Positions 1-5,626 of a stretch of 6,558 nucleotides of DNA are shown piece by piece; position 1 is the first letter of the stretch, and every line of letters begins with the position of its first letter. The stretch is from GCA-002282575 sp964646525 (GTDB lineage: Bacteria > Pseudomonadota > Gammaproteobacteria > Thiomicrospirales > Thiomicrospiraceae). Where the stretch lies: positions 1-6,558 of the forward strand of contig CAZYER010000062.1 in the NCBI GenBank assembly GCA_964646525.1, given 5' to 3'. Under the pieces are notes generated by a model. It did no database searches, was not told the origin of the DNA, and worked only from the letters and a program-made list of their open reading frames with translations. The translations under genes were made by a program, and so were the position numbers.

Positions 1-53
1 TAATAATGAAGCTAACAAATAGTGCTGAACTGTTTTATTAATTAAATTCACAT

Positions 54-61
54 AGGATGAG
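54..61 (+). promoter_or_regulatory. Probable ribosome binding site of the prepilin gene
   Basis: AGGATGAG lies 7 nt before ATG 69. The same AGG directly touches ATG 57 and leaves no spacer for that start. This favours initiation at 69, which gives the short basic leader typical of type IVa prepilins. Confidence 0.45.
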
Positions 62-68
62 AAACACG

Positions 69-719
69 ATGAAACAACAGAAAGGGTTTACCTTAGTAGA
101 AATGGCCATTGTTTTGGTCATTATTGGCTTGTTATTAGGTGGTGTGCTGAAAGGGCAGGAGTTGATTGATAATAGTCGTATCAAAAATGCAGTTAATGAT
201 TTAAAAGGAGTTAGTGCAGCTTATAACGGTTATTTAGATCGTTTTCAACGCTTGCCAGGTGACGATGGTCCAGTCGCTACTCTGCAAGCACGTGGTGGCA
301 ATTGGGCGACAGCTGTGGCGGGTAACAATAATGGCATTCTAGAAATTACAGAAGCTCAAACATTTACTGGTGCAGGTGAGAATGATGAGTTTTTTAGGCA
401 CTTGAGATATGCTGGTTTGATCTCTGGAGATTCATCATTGGCTGGTGTTGCTGCATTGCCAAGAAATGCATTTGGTGGTTTAACAGGGGTAACAGGTGCT
501 GCTGTGTTTGGTTTCCCAGCTGGAGGTCGTTATGTTTGTATGGGATCAGTTCCTGGTAAAGCAGCTCGAGCGATAGATACAACAATGGATGACGGTGCTG
601 CCAATACGGGTTCAGTTCGTGCTATTATAGGCGCAAATAACTTGGCACCAACTCTTGGAGTTCCGGCGGTAGCAGCTTATTCTGATGACAGTACCTACAC
701 TATGTGTACAACACTGTGA
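69..719 (+). CDS. Type IV prepilin-like protein (pilin/minor pilin)
   Basis: Likely a pilin-type subunit, inserted in the inner membrane, cut by a prepilin peptidase and assembled into a type IV pilus or related filament. The N-terminus shows a short basic leader ending KQQKG, then mature FTLVE with Glu at mature position 5, then about 20 hydrophobic residues (MAIVLVIIGLLLGGVL): the class III prepilin signature. The rest is a glycine- and alanine-rich globular head with an LPGDDG motif just after the long helix. A Cys about 57 residues from the C-terminus (in YVCMG) and another 4 from the end (MCTTL) could form the usual C-terminal disulfide loop. A segment IDTTMDDGAANTGSVRA lies between them. 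I prefer ATG 69 (216 aa, 6-residue leader) over ATG 57 (220 aa), because AGG abuts ATG 57 while AGGA/GAG is spaced better for 69. No assembly genes are in view, so major versus minor pilin or pseudopilin cannot be decided. Prepilin class is secure; exact role is not. Confidence 0.85.
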   Translation: MKQQKGFTLVEMAIVLVIIGLLLGGVLKGQELIDNSRIKNAVNDLKGVSAAYNGYLDRFQRLPGDDGPVATLQARGGNWATAVAGNNNGILEITEAQTFTGAGENDEFFRHLRYAGLISGDSSLAGVAALPRNAFGGLTGVTGAAVFGFPAGGRYVCMGSVPGKAARAIDTTMDDGAANTGSVRAIIGANNLAPTLGVPAVAAYSDDSTYTMCTTL

Positions 720-748
720 TGTTTTGCTTTTATTAAGCTCTGTCATTC

Positions 749-774
749 CCCCACTTCGGTGGGGTTTTCTTTTT
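749..774 (+). terminator. Intrinsic terminator after the prepilin gene
   Basis: A 6-bp stem CCCCAC/GTGGGG (749-754 with 759-764) closes a TTCG tetraloop and is followed at once by TTTTCTTTTT (765-774). It starts 29 nt after the prepilin stop codon and ends 28 nt before the tRNA promoter, so it separates the two transcription units. Confidence 0.9.
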
Positions 775-802
775 CTATAATGCCTCATTCGCTACAAAAC
801 AC

Positions 803-831
803 TTGCTAAGCCAATCTTAATCATCTATAAT
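803..831 (+). promoter_or_regulatory. Sigma70-type promoter for the tRNA genes
   Basis: TTGCTA (803-808, 4 of 6 matches to the -35 consensus) is separated by exactly 17 bp from a perfect TATAAT (826-831). Transcription would start near 838, about 22 nt before the tRNA-Leu 5' end. The region between -10 and the start (TATTGAGT) is not GC-rich, unlike the discriminator of classic stringently controlled stable-RNA promoters. Confidence 0.75.
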
Positions 832-859
832 TATTGAGTTGATGCAGATTGACATGCCT

Positions 860-946
860 GCCTGAGTGGCGGAATCGGTAGACGCAGTGGATTCAAAATC
901 CACCGTTGGTAACAACGTGGGAGTTCGAGTCTCCCCTCAGGCACCA
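860..946 (+). tRNA. tRNA-Leu (anticodon CAA)
   Basis: An 87-nt type II tRNA. The acceptor stem GCCTGAG pairs with CTCAGGC (936-942), followed by discriminator A and an encoded CCA (944-946). The anticodon stem GTGGA/TCCAC encloses the loop TTCAAAA, giving anticodon CAA at 894-896, which reads UUG. A 15-nt variable arm (904-918) has a 5-bp stem CGTTG/CAACG with loop GTAA, as expected for leucine tRNAs. The T arm is GGGAG-TTCGAGT-CTCCC. It is probably co-transcribed with the tRNA-Val that follows 27 nt later. Confidence 0.98.
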
Positions 947-947
947 A

Positions 948-964
948 ACTAACATTGGGTTAGT
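948..964 (+). other. Small hairpin in the spacer between the two tRNAs
   Basis: ACTAAC (948-953) pairs with GTTAGT (959-964) over a 5-nt loop ATTGG, in the 27-nt spacer between tRNA-Leu and tRNA-Val. No T-run follows, so it is not a terminator. It could help present the precursor for processing, or it may be chance. Confidence 0.35.
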
Positions 965-973
965 AAGAACAAC

Positions 974-1050
974 AGTCGCGTAGCTCAGTTGGTTAGAGCA
1001 CCACCTTGACATGGTGGGGGTCGGTGGTTCGAGTCCACTCGCGACTACCA
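974..1050 (+). tRNA. tRNA-Val (anticodon GAC)
   Basis: A 77-nt canonical cloverleaf. The acceptor stem AGTCGCG pairs with CGCGACT (1040-1046), with discriminator A and an encoded CCA (1048-1050). The D stem is GCTC/GAGC. The anticodon arm is CCACC-TTGACAT-GGTGG, giving anticodon GAC at 1008-1010, which reads GUC and GUU. The T arm is GGTGG-TTCGAGT-CCACT with one G-T pair at its base. It is the second gene of the tandem and is followed 9 nt later by a terminator hairpin. Confidence 0.98.
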
Positions 1051-1059
1051 AAATATGTT

Positions 1060-1088
1060 AAAACGGGTCTGCAAGTCAGACCCGTTTT
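1060..1088 (+). terminator. Intrinsic terminator after tRNA-Val
   Basis: An 8-bp GC-rich stem CGGGTCTG/CAGACCCG with loop CAAGT is extended by AAAA/TTTT into a 12-bp perfect stem (1060-1071 with 1077-1088). The T-run is only four bases (TTTTGCC), so termination toward pcnB may be incomplete. The flanking A- and T-runs make it usable in both directions. Confidence 0.75.
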
Positions 1089-1111
1089 GCCATCTACATT
1101 AGACACCTCAA

Positions 1112-1120
1112 TAAGGGTGA
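1112..1120 (+). promoter_or_regulatory. Ribosome binding site of pcnB
   Basis: TAAGGGTGA resembles the anti-Shine-Dalgarno complement. Its last three bases (TGA, 1118-1120) are also an in-frame stop, so pcnB cannot start further upstream. Candidate starts downstream are ATT 1124, GTG 1130 and GTG 1136. GTG 1130 is conventional, but its spacing is long (12 nt after GGG); ATT 1124 sits 6 nt after GGG. Confidence 0.6.
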
Positions 1121-1129
1121 CCCATTATC

Positions 1130-2437
1130 GTGAATGTGACACCACACATTATTCCTCGTTCCGAACACAGTATCAGTCGTCGCCAGATAGACAGGGGTGT
1201 GTTGGATGTTCTCTATACCTTGTCAAAAAACGGATATGAAGCCTATTTAGTGGGTGGATGTGTGCGTGATTTGTTGCTAGGGTTAGAGCCAAAAGACTTT
1301 GATATTGTCACCAATGCTACACCTGATCAAGTTAAGGGCGTTTTTCGTGGTCGCTGCCGCATTATTGGTCGCCGTTTTCGCTTAGCACATGTGCATGTCG
1401 GTGATAAAGTCATTGAAGTAGCGACCTTTCGTGCCCAGTCTGAAGAACGCGGTGATCGTGTTATTGATGATCAAGGTATGCTGCGTCGTGATAATGTTTA
1501 TGGAACACGTGATGAAGACGTTTGGCGTCGTGACTTTACCGTTAATGCGCTTTACTACAATATCGAGGATTTTAGTATCGTCGATTACGTTGGTGCCATG
1601 CAAGATTTGCAGGCAGGTCAAATTCGCCTGATTGGTGAACCAGTACAACGTTATCGCGAAGACCCTGTGCGCATGATTCGTGCGGTTCGTTTTGCCTGTA
1701 AATTGGGATTGGAACTACCACAAGAAACAGCTTCTCCTTTACCTGAATTGTCGCATTTATTGGCTGAGGCAGCACCAGCACGATTATATGAAGAAGTGTT
1801 AAAGCTATTTCATGGTGGTCAGGCTTTGTGTGTGTTTGAAAAGCTTCGTCAACATGGGCTGATGGGTGGCTTGTTTGATCAAACCGAATATTGTTTACAA
1901 CAGCCAGACTCTTGGTCTGCGTTGGTGATTCCTGTCGCTTTGGGTCAAACCGATGAACGCATTGCTTTCGATAAGGGGGTTCATCCTGGTTTCTTGTTTG
2001 CCGTGATGATGTGGGAACCTTTGTGGCAAGCGATGGAACGTGACGAACAAGAGTTGGTTTCGCTTGATGAACTGCTCAAAGCAGCCAATATGGTGTTAGC
2101 AGAGCAAAGTGAACGTACTTCGCTGACTAAACCAATCATGCACTATGTGAAAGAAGTGTGGGCGATGCAGCTGTTGTTGCTAACTAAGCAGGACCAAGTA
2201 GAGCGCGTCATGGCTATTCCGCGTTTTCGAGCAGGTTTCGATTTCTTGGCGTTGCGAGCGGTTGCGGTGCCACGCTTCTCGGCTGTGGTGGATTTTTGGC
2301 AACAGCAGCAAGATGCACATCCTGAATGGTTATATCAGCCAACCTTTGTGACGGTTGTGGAAGATCAAGAGGTTGCTTTTGAAGAAGCACTTGAACAAAC
2401 GCGTCGTCCTAAGCGTCGTCGCCGTCCTCGTCAGTAA
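1130..2437 (+). CDS. pcnB: Poly(A) polymerase I
   Basis: Adds 3' poly(A) tails to RNA from ATP, which in bacteria promotes RNA decay. The nucleotidyltransferase head carries LVGGCVRDLLLG (residues 40-51) and the metal-binding pair DFD (D56, D58). IIGRRFRLAHV (78-88) is the signature that separates bacterial poly(A) polymerases from the related CCA-adding enzymes. RRDFTVNALYY (133-143) and YREDPVRMIRAVRFA (175-189) follow, then the helical RNA-binding region. The protein ends in a very basic tail, RRPKRRRRPRQ, as in other PcnB proteins. At 435 aa it is somewhat shorter than E. coli PcnB, lacking much of the N-terminal extension before the HIIPRSEHSISR segment. GTG 1130 is taken as the start; an in-frame TGA at 1118 bars extension, but ATT 1124 is a serious alternative. 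It stands directly upstream of folK, the usual gammaproteobacterial order. Confidence 0.95.
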   Translation: MNVTPHIIPRSEHSISRRQIDRGVLDVLYTLSKNGYEAYLVGGCVRDLLLGLEPKDFDIVTNATPDQVKGVFRGRCRIIGRRFRLAHVHVGDKVIEVATFRAQSEERGDRVIDDQGMLRRDNVYGTRDEDVWRRDFTVNALYYNIEDFSIVDYVGAMQDLQAGQIRLIGEPVQRYREDPVRMIRAVRFACKLGLELPQETASPLPELSHLLAEAAPARLYEEVLKLFHGGQALCVFEKLRQHGLMGGLFDQTEYCLQQPDSWSALVIPVALGQTDERIAFDKGVHPGFLFAVMMWEPLWQAMERDEQELVSLDELLKAANMVLAEQSERTSLTKPIMHYVKEVWAMQLLLLTKQDQVERVMAIPRFRAGFDFLALRAVAVPRFSAVVDFWQQQQDAHPEWLYQPTFVTVVEDQEVAFEEALEQTRRPKRRRRPRQ

Positions 2438-2442
2438 TCTTT

Positions 2443-2940
2443 ATGTTGGCTTATTTGGGATTAGGCGCTAATCTGAATCAGCCTGTGCAACAGTTAAATC
2501 AAGCAGTACAGGCGTTGCGAGCGCACCCGATGATTCGATGCTTGCGTGTTTCTCCTTATTATCAGTCTGCTCCCATGGGGCCAAAAGATCAGCCCGATTA
2601 TATTAATGCGGTTGTAGAGTGTGAAACCGATTTGTCGCCACTTGAATTGCTCGATTTCTGCCAATCCATTGAGCAAGCTCAGTTACGTGTGAGAGACCGT
2701 CATTGGGGTGAGCGTACGATTGATGTTGATATTTTGTCTATTGGCGATTTGGTGATGCAATCGGAACGGTTAATCTTGCCTCATCCCGGTATCATTAATC
2801 GTGACTTTGTTGTTTTGCCTTGGCGAGATTTAGCCCCAGATTATCCTATTCCAACATTGGGCTTGGTGAGTCAGTTGACTTGTACCAGAGAGTTTAACGC
2901 CCAGCCGATGACACCATCACAACAGGAAAGTCTTTCATGA
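2443..2940 (+). CDS. folK: 2-amino-4-hydroxy-6-hydroxymethyldihydropteridine pyrophosphokinase
   Basis: Transfers pyrophosphate from ATP to 6-hydroxymethyl-7,8-dihydropterin, the step before dihydropteroate synthase in folate synthesis; cytoplasmic. At 165 aa it matches the family length. It begins with the beta-strand and glycine motif AYLGLGANL (residues 3-11), then has SAPMGPKDQPDYINAV (42-57) and the hallmark RHWGERTIDVDIL (86-98), in which D94 and D96 match the two magnesium-binding aspartates of E. coli HPPK. LPHPGIINRDFVVLPW (112-127) completes the active site. ATG 2443 lies 5 nt after the pcnB stop with no recognisable Shine-Dalgarno sequence, so translation is probably coupled to pcnB. 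The start is supported because the E. coli protein begins the same strand at residue 4. Its stop overlaps the panB start by four bases. Confidence 0.95.
   Translation: MLAYLGLGANLNQPVQQLNQAVQALRAHPMIRCLRVSPYYQSAPMGPKDQPDYINAVVECETDLSPLELLDFCQSIEQAQLRVRDRHWGERTIDVDILSIGDLVMQSERLILPHPGIINRDFVVLPWRDLAPDYPIPTLGLVSQLTCTREFNAQPMTPSQQESLS
2924..2940 (+). promoter_or_regulatory. panB ribosome binding site and ATGA stop/start overlap
   Basis: AGGAAAG (2924-2930) lies 6 nt before ATG 2937, inside the end of folK. The panB start and folK stop share ATGA (2937-2940), the usual arrangement for translational coupling. This fixes the panB start. Confidence 0.8.
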
Positions 2941-3734
2941 ACGCTTCAGTTAAACCCGTTACCCTATCTAAGCTACTTAAAGCGAAAGCTAAGGGCGAAA
3001 AACTGGCTCTGTTAACAGCTTACGATGCCAGTTTTGCTCGATTGTTGCATCAATGTGGTGTCGATGCCTTATTGGTGGGTGATTCCTTAGGTATGGTGAT
3101 GCAAGGCCATGATTCTACCATTCCCGTTATGCTTGATGATGTGATTTATCATGCTGCTATGGTTAAGCGCGGTGCGCCTTTGGCCTGGATCATTGCTGAT
3201 TTACCCTTCATGACGGCGACGAGTGTTGAGCAAGGATTAAAGAGTGCACGTCGCTTGTTGCAAGAAGCGCAGGTGCAAATGGTTAAGGTTGAAGGTGGTT
3301 TGTCTGTACTCCCTTTAGTTCAAGCGTTGACAGAACAAGGTGTTCCCGTTTGCGCTCATATAGGCTTGTTGCCACAACAAGCACTAAGAGCAGGTTACAA
3401 AATGGCGGGTAAAACAGAGGCCGATGCGCAACGCTTGTTGGATGAAGCCCTAGCTTTGGAAAAGGCCGGCGCTTCGTTACTGGTGATGGAGTGCGTAGTT
3501 GCTGAAGTGGCGCAACGTATTACCGCTGACTTATCCATTCCAACTATCGGCATAGGTTCGGGTGCGGAAACAGATGGTCAGGTGCTAGTGTTGCATGATA
3601 TTTTGGGCTTGTCGTCTTATGCGCCTTCATTTGCGCCTAAGTTTCTTACAGAAGGTAGAACTTTAGCTGAAGCGGTGACGGCTTACGTGCAGGCCGTTAA
3701 GTTAGGTGAGTTTCCTAGTCAGGTAAAAGGCTAA
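2937..3734 (+). CDS. panB: 3-methyl-2-oxobutanoate hydroxymethyltransferase (ketopantoate hydroxymethyltransferase)
   Basis: Makes ketopantoate from alpha-ketoisovalerate and 5,10-methylene-tetrahydrofolate, the first committed step of pantothenate synthesis; a cytoplasmic (beta/alpha)8-barrel. At 265 aa it has the family length. LLTAYDASFA (residues 25-34) is followed by VGDSLGMVMQGHDSTIPV (47-64) and IADLPF (86-91); D49 and D88 match the magnesium-binding Asp45 and Asp84 of E. coli PanB. MVKVEGG (115-121), CAHIGLLPQ (139-147) and LLVMECV (181-187) follow, E185 matching the proposed catalytic Glu181. IGIGSGAETDGQVLV (204-218) completes the barrel face. No key residue is missing. It overlaps folK by 4 nt and precedes panC by 7 nt, so folate and pantothenate genes are co-translated here. 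Confidence 0.97.
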   Translation: MNASVKPVTLSKLLKAKAKGEKLALLTAYDASFARLLHQCGVDALLVGDSLGMVMQGHDSTIPVMLDDVIYHAAMVKRGAPLAWIIADLPFMTATSVEQGLKSARRLLQEAQVQMVKVEGGLSVLPLVQALTEQGVPVCAHIGLLPQQALRAGYKMAGKTEADAQRLLDEALALEKAGASLLVMECVVAEVAQRITADLSIPTIGIGSGAETDGQVLVLHDILGLSSYAPSFAPKFLTEGRTLAEAVTAYVQAVKLGEFPSQVKG

Positions 3735-3741
3735 TCGTTAA

Positions 3742-4626
3742 GTGACACAATTAATTCATCATCTTGTGCAGTGGCGAACTATTCAGCAGCAGTGGCAAGT
3801 ATCATCGCAACGGATCGCTTTTGTGCCGACGATGGGCAATTTGCATGAGGGGCACTTCTCGTTAGTGAAGTTGGCTCAGCAGCATGCCGATAAAGTAGTG
3901 GTGAGCATTTTTGTCAATCCGTTACAGTTTGGTCCTAATGAAGATTTTGATCGTTATCCACGCACTTTAGATGCGGACGTTCAAGAGCTGAGCCAGCTAG
4001 GTGTCGATGTTGTTTTTGCACCGGGTGTTGATGAAATTTATCCTGAGCGTGGGTCTGAATCTTCTGGCTCTGAAGGTTTTTTAGTGCTTCCTCCTACCAA
4101 ATTGACCGATACCCTTTGTGGCGAATCTCGTCCTGGTCACTTTACCGGTGTGGCAACGATTGTATTAAAATTGTTTAATATGATTCAGCCGCAACTCGCT
4201 GTTTTTGGTGAAAAAGATTACCAGCAATTAGCTATTATTAAGGCGATGGTTGAGGCGTTAAATTTGCCGATACAGATATTATCTGCTCCCACCTGTCGTG
4301 CTGCTGATGGGTTGGCCCTGTCTTCTCGTAATCAATATCTATCGACACTAGAGCGTCAGCAAGCGCCAGTTATTTATCAAACATTGCAAACCATTGCGCT
4401 TGGGCTTCGCGAGGGGCAGTCGAGTGAAGTGTTAATTGAACAAGCCCAGCAACAACTCATTCGTTTGGGCTTTAATAGTATTGATTATATTGCCGTACGT
4501 CATCCCAATTCATTAGAAAAATTGGCGCAGTTGGGTAGTGAAGGAGCGGTGGTTCTAATTGCAGCTAGATTGGGTAACACGCGATTAATTGATAACCTGG
4601 TCGTTTCCACTAAGCAACAGTGGTAG
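3742..4626 (+). CDS. panC: Pantothenate synthetase (pantoate--beta-alanine ligase)
   Basis: Condenses pantoate with beta-alanine using ATP, through a pantoyl-adenylate, to give pantothenate; cytoplasmic, cytidylyltransferase-like Rossmann fold. The ATP-binding motif VPTMGNLHEGH (residues 28-38) carries the HxGH histidines H35 and H38. VVVSIFVNPLQFGPNEDFDRYPR (52-74 region), SRPGHFTGVATIV (129-141), GEKDYQQL (156-163) and DGLALSSRNQYL (189-200, the KMSKS-like segment) follow in the usual order. The start is GTG 3742: the codon just before it (TAA 3739-3741) is an in-frame stop, and AAAGG lies 11 nt upstream. At 294 aa it is slightly longer than E. coli PanC, partly from a serine- and glutamate-rich insertion after EIYPE (about residues 103-111). 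It sits 7 nt after panB in the standard pan gene order. Confidence 0.97.
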   Translation: MTQLIHHLVQWRTIQQQWQVSSQRIAFVPTMGNLHEGHFSLVKLAQQHADKVVVSIFVNPLQFGPNEDFDRYPRTLDADVQELSQLGVDVVFAPGVDEIYPERGSESSGSEGFLVLPPTKLTDTLCGESRPGHFTGVATIVLKLFNMIQPQLAVFGEKDYQQLAIIKAMVEALNLPIQILSAPTCRAADGLALSSRNQYLSTLERQQAPVIYQTLQTIALGLREGQSSEVLIEQAQQQLIRLGFNSIDYIAVRHPNSLEKLAQLGSEGAVVLIAARLGNTRLIDNLVVSTKQQW

Positions 4627-4687
4627 AAGTTAAGCGCTTAGCGTAAAATGAACACAATTAATAAAAATTCAGAGTAAGGATGGCACT
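4627..4687 (+). other. 61-nt gap between panC and ilvE: short palindrome, AT-rich stretch, ilvE ribosome binding site
   Basis: The gap holds the perfect 10-bp palindrome TAAGCGCTTA (4631-4640), then an AT-rich stretch, then a strong ribosome binding site TAAGGA (4675-4680) 7 nt before ATG 4688. The palindrome has no loop or T-run and is not a terminator. No -35/-10 pair with good spacing could be matched, though the gap is the longest inside the block and is a likely place for an additional promoter or operator. Confidence 0.4.
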
Positions 4688-5614
4688 ATGCAGGCAATGG
4701 CGGATCGTGATGGCGTTATTTGGTTAGATGGACAGATGGTTCCTTGGCGCGAAGCGAAGGTTCATGTGTTAACGCACACGCTTCATTATGGTATGGGTGT
4801 ATTTGAGGGGGTTCGTGCTTACGAAACGCCTGAGGGTACGGCTATTTTCCGCCTGCAAGCGCATACCGATCGTCTATTTAACTCGGCCAAAATTATGAAT
4901 ATGGTCATGCCTTATAGCAAAGAAGAATTGAATGAAGCCCAACGCGCGGTGGTGCGTGAAAACGGACTTTCATCTGCTTATTTACGACCTATGGCGTTTT
5001 ATGGCGCTGAAGGTATGGGACTGCGTGCGGATAACTTGAAAGTTCATGTTATGGTGGCAGCTTGGACTTGGGGTGCGTATATGGGTGCGGAAAACCTTGA
5101 AAAAGGCATTAAAGTAGCCACTTCATCCTTTACGCGTCATCATCCGAATATTTCGATGACCAAAGCCAAAGCCAATGGCGCATACATGAATTCTATGTTG
5201 GCGCTTCAAGAAGCGATTCGTCACGGTTGTGATGAGGCTTTGTTGTTGGATAAAGAAGGTTATGTATCGGAAGGTTCGGGTGAAAACTTCTTTATGGTGC
5301 GTGATGGTGTGATTTATACCCCATTATTAACTTCAGCTTTAGATGGTATCACGCGTAAAACCATTATGCAGCTAGCTGCTGAAATGGGCTATAGCGTCAT
5401 TGAGCGTAACATCACGCGTGATGAGGTTTATATTGCTGATGAAGCATTCTTTACTGGCACTGCTGCTGAAGTAATGCCGATTCGTGAGCTAGACGGTCGA
5501 GCTATTGGTTCGGGTTCTCGTGGTTCGATCACACAAGCTATTCAAGCACGTTACTTTGCTTTGGTGCAAGGCAAGGATAAAGATTACGCCGAATGGCGTA
5601 CGTTCGTTAAATAA
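4688..5614 (+). CDS. ilvE: Branched-chain-amino-acid aminotransferase
   Basis: A PLP-dependent, fold-type IV transaminase that interconverts valine, leucine and isoleucine with their 2-oxo acids, using glutamate/2-oxoglutarate; cytoplasmic. At 308 aa it matches E. coli IlvE. IWLDGQMVPWREAKVHVLTH (residues 11-30), LHYGMGVFEGVRAY (32-45) and FRLQAHTDRL (54-63) form the small domain. The PLP Schiff-base lysine is K161 in MTKAKANGAYMNS, equivalent to E. coli K159. EGSGENFF (195-202), ALDGITR (217-223) and FTGTAAEV (255-262) are the cofactor and substrate motifs of the branched-chain subgroup; EGSGEN plus the FTGTAAEV type argues against D-amino-acid transaminase or aminodeoxychorismate lyase. ATG 4688 is chosen over ATG 4697 because TAAGGA is 7 nt upstream. 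Through alpha-ketoisovalerate it shares a metabolite with panB. Confidence 0.96.
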   Translation: MQAMADRDGVIWLDGQMVPWREAKVHVLTHTLHYGMGVFEGVRAYETPEGTAIFRLQAHTDRLFNSAKIMNMVMPYSKEELNEAQRAVVRENGLSSAYLRPMAFYGAEGMGLRADNLKVHVMVAAWTWGAYMGAENLEKGIKVATSSFTRHHPNISMTKAKANGAYMNSMLALQEAIRHGCDEALLLDKEGYVSEGSGENFFMVRDGVIYTPLLTSALDGITRKTIMQLAAEMGYSVIERNITRDEVYIADEAFFTGTAAEVMPIRELDGRAIGSGSRGSITQAIQARYFALVQGKDKDYAEWRTFVK

Positions 5615-5626
5615 GGGTTAATTGAT

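Noticed and set aside
394..585. Open - strand frame of 63 codons
   Set aside because: Antisense shadow of the prepilin gene, rich in Gln/His/Leu from reversed codons, with no motif or ribosome binding site.
860..1050. tRNA genes as an integration site for a mobile element
   Set aside because: No copy of either tRNA 3' end is seen elsewhere in the window, and no integrase or phage gene is present.
1087..1115. TTGCCA-17-AATAAG as a pcnB promoter
   Set aside because: The predicted start would fall near 1122, downstream of the ribosome binding site, leaving a transcript that could not be translated normally.
1006..1239. Open + strand frame of 77 codons starting within tRNA-Val
   Set aside because: It begins inside the tRNA anticodon loop, crosses the terminator hairpin and overlaps the start of pcnB in another frame; the translation shows no domain.
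1382..1781. Two overlapping - strand frames and one + strand frame (1431-1631) inside pcnB
   Set aside because: pcnB is clearly coding through this stretch, with catalytic motifs intact; the other frames carry no recognisable domain.
2494..2676. Open - strand frame of 60 codons inside folK
   Set aside because: Antisense shadow of folK without motif or start signal.
4631..4640. Palindrome TAAGCGCTTA as a panC terminator
   Set aside because: No loop and no T-run follow it; 10-bp palindromes arise by chance. It could be an operator half-pair, but nothing supports that.
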